Under the pieces are notes generated by a model, which was not told where the DNA came from, searched no databases, and was given only the letters and a program-made list of their open reading frames with translations. Positions 57,386-64,000 of a stretch of DNA of 64,000 nt are shown here, piece by piece. This DNA comes from Sabellastarte sp. h YS-2021 (Eukaryota; Annelida; Polychaeta; Sabellida; Sabellidae). The stretch is taken from contig OZ024930.1 in NCBI GenBank assembly GCA_964017235.1, positions 25,672,614 through 25,736,613 on the forward strand. Reading direction: 5' to 3'. The translations under genes and the position numbers were made by a program. The number at the start of each line of letters is the position of its first letter. The first letter of the stretch is position 1.

Positions 57386-58724
57386 CTAGAAAAATGTTTT
57401 TGCTAACAAAAACTAAGCATCCCAAAAAGGTTCACTGCAATAGAATATACAGTAGAAAAAGGTTTTTGAAAATAAAAACATGCAGTGCTGAGAGAAGAAG
57501 TGAAAGTTAAGCAGACAGTGTGGAAGTTCATGCATTAACATGAAAGAAAAATTTAAGCTTTATTTTGTTTTCTATGGTCATAAATTGCCAAAAGTTAATT
57601 GAATAAATGCTCTGGCTAAGAATGCATAAAGCATCAATACTTATAATAGGTCGAAAGTTACACCATAAAACTACTTAATTAAAGAGTAACAGTGCTTTAT
57701 AAATGCCATATATCTATTTACATTTTAGAAAAAGGCATAGTAAAATGTGAGCCTTGAAAGGCAAGAAGTTTATGACACAATGCTTTGAACACATCTATCT
57801 GGTAAACCTGACCAGCTATCTAGACTCTTCACATAAGGTTTCCCAATACCTCTGAATACATTGTAAATCTCTAAAAGCAAGAATAAAATAGATATAAGGC
57901 AAAAACACAAAATCGGTTATTTTATGACCCCAGTTTGACCCATAAGGGGGGATCCGGGGGTAAATCTGACCAGCTATCTAGACTCTTCACATAAGGTTTT
58001 CCAATACCTCTTAATACATTCTAAAGCTCTAAAAGCAAGAATAAAGGAAATAAGAGGCAAAAACACAAAATCGGCTATTTTATAACCCCAGTTTGACCCA
58101 TAAGGGGGGATCCGGGGGTAAATCTGACCAGCTACCTAGACTCTTCACACAAGGTTTCCCAATATCTCTTAATACATTCTAAACTCTAAAAGCAAGAATA
58201 AAGGAGATATAAGGCAAAAACACAAAATCAGCTATTTTATGACCCCCAGTTTGACCCATAAGGGGGGGGTCCGGGGGTAAATCTGACCAGCTATCTAGAC
58301 TCTTCACATATGGTTTCCCAATACCTCTTAATACATTCTCAAGCTCTAGAAGCAAGAATAAAGGAGATATAAGGGGAAAAGATGAAATTGGCTATTTTAT
58401 GACCCCAGTTTGACCCCTACAGGAGGGTCAGGGGGGAAATTTGACTTGCTTTCTAGACTCTCCACATATGGTTTCCTACTACCTCCCAATACATTTTATG
58501 GCTCTAAATGCAATACTTAAGAAGACAATAGGGGGGTTCACATGAATTTTAAGCTTTCTGATTGGTACCTGTGAGAAAATCACTCATAAATCGGTCAATT
58601 TTCATCGGATTGCTCCCAAAATCTAATCAGCTCACGTTTTTGATAGTATAAACATGTGTATGAAGTTACAAGCCTCTGCGGTCAGTAGATTTTCCTGAAC
58701 TGCGATGACAGGCGGGTGTACCCG
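57386..58724 (-). mobile_element. Family 6 element, left part (second copy by duplication)
   Basis: Exact counterpart of 50583-51921, including the CTAG start, hairpin and 158-bp tandem array (57808-58463). It arose with the segmental duplication and not by an independent insertion. Confidence 0.85.
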
Positions 58725-59316
58725 AAAATTGCAAATTTAATAAATAAATTAAATTTTTATAAGTTAATACCCTATCCAATGGACAATAGCTTATCCGGTC
58801 CAATGCTGTGCACTCGCCAGATGGCGTGTCGTACTTCCTTCCTGTCTAGACAACATGACGTCATAGCATCTTTTTCGTTGTCTAAACCATTAGACCCCTA
58901 GTAAGCTGATAGCGGGGTCGGTGGGAGGGTCTTGTGTCCATTGGATAGGGTATTAACTTATAAAAATTTAATTTATTTATTAAATTTGCAATTTTATTGC
59001 GTTAATACATCCTATCCAATGGACAATAGCTGAATAACTACCACTTGGTTGGCGGGTAAGTTACTAGGGACTAAAAGTTGAACTCATGTTAGGAATAATG
59101 GCAATTCCTCTTAAAGCCTGGGCAGACCCTGAAGTCAAAAAACCCTTAAGGCTATGGTCGAATATCATCATCCGGTTATCCGGAATGGAACCGTCAGAAT
59201 AGACGAGTTCAGTCCCATAGAAGTAAGTCTCCCAGAGGAAGTACGTGAGATTTTTTTTTTTTTTTTGTTGCTTCTTAACTACATGTGCAATATATACAAG
59301 TATGTACCGATCTCCT

Positions 59317-60669
59317 CTAAGTATCAGTCTGTTGGTGGATCTGCTGAGCAGCCACAACAGGACCAAGATGGTAGAGCTCTGAATCAGCCCAGGCCACATC
59401 TTTCAGATAGAATTGGGTGAAGGTATTGTGAGATTTCCAGTGGTAGGCTGATAAGATCTGCTCCAAGGAGACTCCCGACTGGAAGGCCTTAGAAGCAGCA
59501 AAGGCCCTGACATCATGAGCTTTGACTTGATGTAGGGTGTGGGCCTGGTGATCAGAGAGCTCATAGCATAGGATCACAGTCTGCTTGATCCATGAGGAGA
59601 TAGTGGCAGGTGAAATGTCTTTGTCGAAGCCTTTTTTGAAGGAGACAAAAAGTAGTTGTTTGTCCTGCCTAATGTCTGAAGTCCTGTCCAAATAGTAGCG
59701 CAAGGCTCTGACTGGACAAAGGGATCTATCAGACTTTAGGGATCTATCCAGAGTAGGAGCCAGGGCTGGTATGACCACTGGGGCTACACTTCCTGGACCC
59801 TCCTTGGCCAGCTGGTTCTTGGAGAGAAAGCTGGGGGATGGAAAAAGAGACACCTTAGACCAGTCCGACTGGTGTCTGATGTTCTTATGCTGCCATGCAT
59901 GGATCTCACTCCTTCTTTTGCCCGAGCCCAGGGCTAACAGGAAGACAGTTTTGAAGGTCAGATGCTTCAGAGATGCTTCCTTAAGAGGTTCAATAGGAGC
60001 CTTTGTCAGCTGGTGTAGTACCAGGGAAAGGTTCCAGGAGGGTATTCCCCTCCGCCCTTTGGGTCTATCTCTGTGGAAACTTTCCAAGAGGCGAGTGAGA
60101 TTATCATCTTTACTGATATTAACTGTTGTATCACCTAGTTTATCAGAAATGGCAGACCTGTATCCATCAATGGTGCTGGGCTGTAACTTCTTGTCCTCAA
60201 AGAGGTACATAAGGAAGTCAGCCACCGAATTTATAGGTGGTGACCTTAAGTCCACTTGATTAGTGACATACCACTTTTTAAAAATGGTCCACTTTGCCTC
60301 ATAGACTGATCTGGTTGATCTTCTTTGAGGAGCCTCAATTCTTGCTGCCACTGCCTCAGAGAAGCCCTGCTCTTTGATCTTTGTGGCTCTAGGAGCCAGG
60401 CATGGAGATTTAGGTTGGTCAGATTTCTGTGAGGGATCTGATTGAAGAGCTGTGTTAGCAGATTGGGCAGGCTGAGAGGGACCTGGCTGGACATGTTCAC
60501 CAAGTCCCAAAACCAAGGCATGTTGGGCCACCCCGGGGCAATCAGAATGAGTCTCTTGCACGGGGAGTGGGGGGGGTGGGGGGGTGCAGCTTCTCCACCA
60601 CTTTGCCCCATATGGCGGTCGGTGGGAAGGCGTATGCATCCAGGTCCTCCCATGGCAGAGTAAGTGCAT
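59317..60669 (-). CDS. DIRS tyrosine recombinase, copy 2 (shorter frame)
   Basis: A 450-codon frame containing the complete recombinase domain with Arg (GKRRSEIHAW), HDVR and the terminal Tyr (QFYLKD). It differs from copy 1 by Cys to Tyr next to the HWK motif (SAYHWK for SACHWK). Because the G-run near 60570 has 8 G rather than 9, the frame no longer connects to the long overlapping N-terminal extension seen in copy 1; the first residues here come from another frame. Confidence 0.82.
   Translation of the reverse strand: MHLLCHGRTWMHTPSHRPPYGAKWWRSCTPPPPPLPVQETHSDCPGVAQHALVLGLGEHVQPGPSQPAQSANTALQSDPSQKSDQPKSPCLAPRATKIKEQGFSEAVAARIEAPQRRSTRSVYEAKWTIFKKWYVTNQVDLRSPPINSVADFLMYLFEDKKLQPSTIDGYRSAISDKLGDTTVNISKDDNLTRLLESFHRDRPKGRRGIPSWNLSLVLHQLTKAPIEPLKEASLKHLTFKTVFLLALGSGKRRSEIHAWQHKNIRHQSDWSKVSLFPSPSFLSKNQLAKEGPGSVAPVVIPALAPTLDRSLKSDRSLCPVRALRYYLDRTSDIRQDKQLLFVSFKKGFDKDISPATISSWIKQTVILCYELSDHQAHTLHQVKAHDVRAFAASKAFQSGVSLEQILSAYHWKSHNTFTQFYLKDVAWADSELYHLGPVVAAQQIHQQTDT
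60246..60560 (-). pseudogene. DIRS methyltransferase C-terminal fragment, copy 2 (frame-shifted)
   Basis: The segment from about CKRLILIAPGWPNMPW onward corresponds to the end of the methyltransferase-containing protein of copy 1, but is cut from the upstream reverse transcriptase frame by the 1-bp difference in the G-run. It is instead continuous with the long alternate frame starting at 62381 (711 codons). Confidence 0.7.
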
Positions 60670-62749
60670 CTACTGCTACAGCCAGGGAGTCCGGTACTGG
60701 AGAGACAAACTGAGGTAATTTGTGGTTGAACCTCGTGGCAAATAGGTCTATTTGAGGCCGGTGCCATTGGCTGCATATCTGTTGAAAAACTTCCGGAAGG
60801 AGGGACCACTCTGTCTGGATGGTCTGACCCAGCCTGGACAGTTTGTCTGCTATCACGTTTAAATGGCCTGGAATGTGTCGAGCTTTGAGAGTCACTTGTC
60901 GCTGGGAACACCAGGTCAAGATTCTCCACAGTAGGGCACACAGTGGGCCCGACCTCATTCCTCCTTCCTTGTTTATGTAAGCTACTACTGTAGTATTGTC
61001 GGTTGCTACCAGAACTATTTTGCCTACACAGAGATCTTGAAACTCTTTTAAGGCTAGGAACACTGCTTTTAGTTGCAGATAGTTTATGTGTAGTTTGCTT
61101 TCCGGTACCGACCAGGACCCTCTTGCAGTGAGCTCGTTTAAGTGAGCGCCCCACCCTTCTTTTGATGCGTCTGTAAAAATTTGCAGAGCATATCTTACTG
61201 GGTGTAATGGTTGGCCTTGAAGTACATTGTCTTCTTCTAGCCACCATTGTAAGTGAGGGTGCAGGGACCTTGGTAGAAGGATAACCTTCTCTAGAGATTC
61301 TGGTACCCTCCAATTGTTTTTGAGATGCCACTGTATGGGTCTCATGTGTAGTCGGCCGAGGTGAACCTGCTTTTCTGTGGCTGTTAGAAGGTCTATCAAG
61401 GACATGAACTGCCGGACCGGACAGGTCGGTAGTGATAAAAGTGCTTGTATCTTGTCTTGAAGGCTTTGCCACCGGTCCGGAGTCGGTCTGACCCGGCCGG
61501 ACCTGAGGTCGAACTGGTAACCTACAAAGTCGAATACTTGTTTGGGTTCTAGTTCTGATTTCTCTAGATTCACTAGCCAACCAAGGTCCTGGCACATCTT
61601 GACCAGGATTCGGGTGTGTTGGAGACAAAGGTGTTGGGATCTGGCTCTCACCAACCAGTCGTCTAGGTACTGGTGGATTCTTATACCCTTGTGTATGGCC
61701 ATCAGTTTCACCTCCTTTGCTAACACAGTGAACTCCATGGGCGCTGTGGACAGGCCGAAAGGCAATGCCTTGAATTGGTAAGTCCGGCCCTGGACATGAA
61801 AATGTAGGTATTTCCTGGATTGTTCTTGTATCGGTATGTGGAAGTAGGCATCTTTGAAGTCTACTGAGGTGACCCACTCCCCTTGCTGGAGGGATGTTCT
61901 GATGGTTTCCGGTGTCTCCATCTTGAACTTTTCCACTTTGAGGAAAGGGTTTAGTTTGCTTAGGTCCAGTATTGGCCTCCATTTGTTGTTGGGTTTCGGG
62001 ACTAGAAATAGTCGATTGAAAAACCCTAGGGATTTGGGATTTTGAACCCTTTCCACTGCTTTTTTGTCTATAAGCTGATGTAATGCCTCCAGCAGGTAGC
62101 TGTTCCTGTGGAGATTGACATAACGGCTTATGACTGTAGGGGACCATGTGAGTTGGGGCCGGATCGGGAAGGGGAGGGGGTAACCCTCTCGTAGGATTTG
62201 AACTACCTTCGGACCGGCCCCTAGATTTAGCCAAGTTTTCCAAAAGCTTTGAAGTCTGGCCCCTACAGGTAGATTTTGTGCAACATTGGGGGCATTTACC
62301 ACAGATTGGACAGGACACAACTGAGTGACACAAGAAACACTGTTCACATATTTTAATTTGTAATTTCTTGATGTCTGACAATCTGCTGCCCCGGGACTTA
62401 ACTCTCTCTTTTGGGAGTGCCCGGGCGCAGAAGGTACACTTTTTACAACATGAAAATTTGCAAAGTTTAAAGTCTCTTTCTGTGGTAATGTCTGGCTCCC
62501 GGCCAGCAGTCCCTCCTGTAAACTGTTTACAAAGTAATTGTCATTTAAAGGACTGCTGGCCCTTGGCTGGTCGCAAGGAGTAGTAGGAGGCCTTGCCTCT
62601 GCCCCTCTTACCCTGTCCTCTGTTGCCAATGTTTTTCCAAGCGGGACGGTCGGACTTCCTGTAGTCAGGTCGCTTGTCTTGTCTCTCGTAAGGGTGGTAA
62701 CGACCCTTCTTTCCTGAGTGGACCTGCCCCTTACTCTCAAAATTGGCAA
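60542..62749 (-). CDS. DIRS reverse transcriptase-RNase H, copy 2
   Basis: A 735-codon uninterrupted frame. Reverse transcriptase motifs KWRPILDLSKLN (about residue 258), PFGLSTAPM and YLDDWL (about 362) are followed by RNase H with FTDASKEGW (about 528) and ATDNTTV, and the first part of the methyltransferase region (PQIDLFATRFN). It ends early in a Pro/Arg-rich tail because of the shorter G-run. Positions that stop the frame in copy 1 are sense here. The 5' part overlaps the Gag-like ORF1 by about 200 bp in another frame. The nominal start is TTG, so the initiation mechanism is uncertain; frameshift or internal initiation is possible. Confidence 0.87.
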   Translation of the reverse strand: MPILRVRGRSTQERRVVTTLTRDKTSDLTTGSPTVPLGKTLATEDRVRGAEARPPTTPCDQPRASSPLNDNYFVNSLQEGLLAGSQTLPQKETLNFANFHVVKSVPSAPGHSQKRELSPGAADCQTSRNYKLKYVNSVSCVTQLCPVQSVVNAPNVAQNLPVGARLQSFWKTWLNLGAGPKVVQILREGYPLPFPIRPQLTWSPTVISRYVNLHRNSYLLEALHQLIDKKAVERVQNPKSLGFFNRLFLVPKPNNKWRPILDLSKLNPFLKVEKFKMETPETIRTSLQQGEWVTSVDFKDAYFHIPIQEQSRKYLHFHVQGRTYQFKALPFGLSTAPMEFTVLAKEVKLMAIHKGIRIHQYLDDWLVRARSQHLCLQHTRILVKMCQDLGWLVNLEKSELEPKQVFDFVGYQFDLRSGRVRPTPDRWQSLQDKIQALLSLPTCPVRQFMSLIDLLTATEKQVHLGRLHMRPIQWHLKNNWRVPESLEKVILLPRSLHPHLQWWLEEDNVLQGQPLHPVRYALQIFTDASKEGWGAHLNELTARGSWSVPESKLHINYLQLKAVFLALKEFQDLCVGKIVLVATDNTTVVAYINKEGGMRSGPLCALLWRILTWCSQRQVTLKARHIPGHLNVIADKLSRLGQTIQTEWSLLPEVFQQICSQWHRPQIDLFATRFNHKLPQFVSPVPDSLAVAVDALTLPWEDLDAYAFPPTAIWGKVVEKLHPPTPPTPRARDSF

Positions 62750-64000
62750 TGTCCTGTTCTGCCTGTTTCAAAACAGTGTCTGAAAATAAGGTGGCAATAT
62801 GCATGGGTCCAGTACGTAGTGCGGACAAGGTATCTGGCTTGATGCCCATCTTAAGATGTGAAAGGTAAGCGTCACGCCTTATCAGAGTAGTGTTGGCCAC
62901 TGTGACAAATACGAAATCTGTCAAATGTTCAAGCGTCTTGGCCGTAGCCTGGGTGATGCTGGAGTTGAAGTTGAGTAGAAATTGTAGTTCACTAGCGGCC
63001 TGTGAAACTCTCTCAGAAGACTTTCCTTTACTGAGCTCCGACTTCACTACTTTCAGCTGGGTCTGCATATTTTCTTGAACTTTATAAATACACCTATTAA
63101 AGGCGGCGGCTTGATTGCAAGTGATGGAAGCCTCGCGTGCCGACTTTTCCCAGCGTCTCAAGTTGTCTTGAGAGATCTGCCTTGAAGGTGGAGCTGTTGA
63201 TGCAATACCGGCAGCCTTGGCTATACGGCTGTAAGTACTATTGACCTTTGATGAGTCCGTATTCCAAGAGTGTACAGTCTTCGAATCCTGTTCATCAGAG
63301 GGTCGGTTCGGGACAAAGCTGTACCACTTTGCCTGAGATCTTGGGGGGCGGACAAATTGATCTGTGAACAGTCCACCGGCCTCTGAGCTACACGACGGAT
63401 ACCCCTCTGTAAGAGTGAGATTCAGTTTACCCATCTTGCTGCAGAGCCACTCGTCTGTAGGCATGGAGACTGAGATTTTCCCTGTGGGTTGTGTCTTAGG
63501 ACCCGCGAAGGGGTTATCCTCCGACCTGGATGCTGTTGTATCCATCTCTGGGATGTGGCTCCACCCCATAAAGGACCTGATGCCGCTCATCGTTTCCCTA
63601 TAGTTCTGTTCTTCGGATAGGGTTAAATCCGGGTCAGCAGCAGAAGCCTCAAGGTCTTGGTCGGACAACTCCCCTTCCTCGACAAAGAGGTCTACTGGGG
63701 GACGGTTGGAGATATCCGTATCAGAGTCTGTGTCCATGGAAGATGTGCTCTGCCTCCTAGTAGGGGCTGACGACGATCTGCTTGGTACTTGATGAGATAG
63801 AGGTGAATCAGCACCAGCCAGATCTGAAGGTTGGTCGGTGAGCACTTTTCCTGTGGTCGATTTGCTGGTCGACTTGAAAGCAGTCTGAAAACTACCAGGC
63901 AAATCTGTAGACAGTACCGGAGGTCGGTCAGTGGTCGGTGTCGGTTGAGGTTTAATGAAGGGCTTGGAAGAGACAACTGTTTTAGGTGGTGAGTGTGTAG
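62541..64000 (-). CDS. DIRS Gag-like ORF1, copy 2 (5' end outside window)
   Basis: Open from the stop at 62541 to the window end, at least 486 codons, with the same acidic N-terminal region, helical middle and basic C-terminus as copy 1. The frame stays open through 63902 (a TTG) to 64000, so the true start is beyond the window. Role by analogy: RNA-binding structural protein of the element. Confidence 0.75.
   Translation of the reverse strand, partial: THSPPKTVVSSKPFIKPQPTPTTDRPPVLSTDLPGSFQTAFKSTSKSTTGKVLTDQPSDLAGADSPLSHQVPSRSSSAPTRRQSTSSMDTDSDTDISNRPPVDLFVEEGELSDQDLEASAADPDLTLSEEQNYRETMSGIRSFMGWSHIPEMDTTASRSEDNPFAGPKTQPTGKISVSMPTDEWLCSKMGKLNLTLTEGYPSCSSEAGGLFTDQFVRPPRSQAKWYSFVPNRPSDEQDSKTVHSWNTDSSKVNSTYSRIAKAAGIASTAPPSRQISQDNLRRWEKSAREASITCNQAAAFNRCIYKVQENMQTQLKVVKSELSKGKSSERVSQAASELQFLLNFNSSITQATAKTLEHLTDFVFVTVANTTLIRRDAYLSHLKMGIKPDTLSALRTGPMHIATLFSDTVLKQAEQDIANFESKGQVHSGKKGRYHPYERQDKRPDYRKSDRPAWKNIGNRGQGKRGRGKASYYSLRPAKGQQSFK

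Larger units (their letters stand above)
57166..63968. repeat. Tandem segmental duplication, unit 2 (6803 bp)
   Basis: Second copy of the unit at 50363. Beyond 63968 the sequence continues as undisrupted DIRS 5' region (AGAGACAACTG...) rather than returning to the flank, showing that unit 2 is joined to the original upstream sequence and unit 1 to the original downstream flank. Confidence 0.93.
58725..64000 (-). mobile_element. DIRS-type retrotransposon, copy 2 (continues past window end)
   Basis: Same layout as copy 1: terminal arm (58725-58785), internal complementary region (58935-59033), recombinase, reverse transcriptase and Gag-like frames. It runs past the window end, so its left terminal repeat is not seen. 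Sequence above 63968 is present only here. Confidence 0.9.

Noticed and set aside
50363..63968. Two independent DIRS insertions
   Set aside because: Flanking family 6 sequence is duplicated along with the element at the same offset, so a segmental duplication explains both.

Overview
This is animal nuclear DNA: AT-rich, with spliced exons, long introns and many repeats. No complete gene lies inside it. The repeat types (tandem-array elements with GC-rich microsatellites, AGGTCA-rich repeats, DIRS retrotransposons) and the MAGI sequence suggest a lophotrochozoan, most likely a bivalve mollusc. That placement is inference.

The host gene is the 3' half of a MAGI-family scaffold gene (membrane-associated guanylate kinase with WW and PDZ domains) on the minus strand, running from about 47.0 kb down to its stop codon at 1555. 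Nine exons with matching splice sites and phases encode an Arg-Ser-Thr-Pro-rich linker, PDZ3 (exons at 46.1 and 38.4 kb), PDZ4 (31.8 and 20.9 kb), a linker (20.1 and 19.5 kb), PDZ5 (17.0 and 13.5 kb) and the C-terminal tail (1.6 kb). A 21-nt in-frame microexon (45.2 kb) and a 16-nt frame-changing microexon (12.9 kb) are candidates. The guanylate-kinase, WW and PDZ1/2 exons are not seen and must lie beyond 64 kb. Directly upstream of, and in frame with, the first PDZ4 exon is an open frame of about 930 codons (31896-34692), either a giant alternative exon or an alternative first exon.

The introns are packed with repeats. At least five element families (copies at 1-1486, 3694-11660, 5367-8685, 14053-16783, 25548-28799, 28849-30573, about 42780-43235, and from 50583) share one plan. 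Read on the minus strand they begin TTA plus a hairpin, then a GC-rich microsatellite, then an internal tandem array (128-350 bp units); four of them then show an inverted copy of the first hairpin arm, a second hairpin and a CTAG end, set between A and T without target duplication. This resembles Helitron/Helentron-derived non-autonomous elements. One is nested in the 133-bp array of another. A 3.4-kb array of 169-bp monomers at 39.3-42.8 kb has a tetrameric higher-order structure. Three hAT-like MITEs with perfect 8-bp target duplications, one TA-flanked MITE, a tRNA-like SINE candidate and a 41-bp minisatellite beside a splice donor fill other introns.

The right end (50,363-64,000) is a near-perfect tandem duplication (6803-bp period) carrying two copies of a DIRS-type tyrosine-recombinase retrotransposon on the minus strand, itself inserted into one of the Helitron-like repeats. 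The copies differ by a handful of changes, several of which damage different reading frames.
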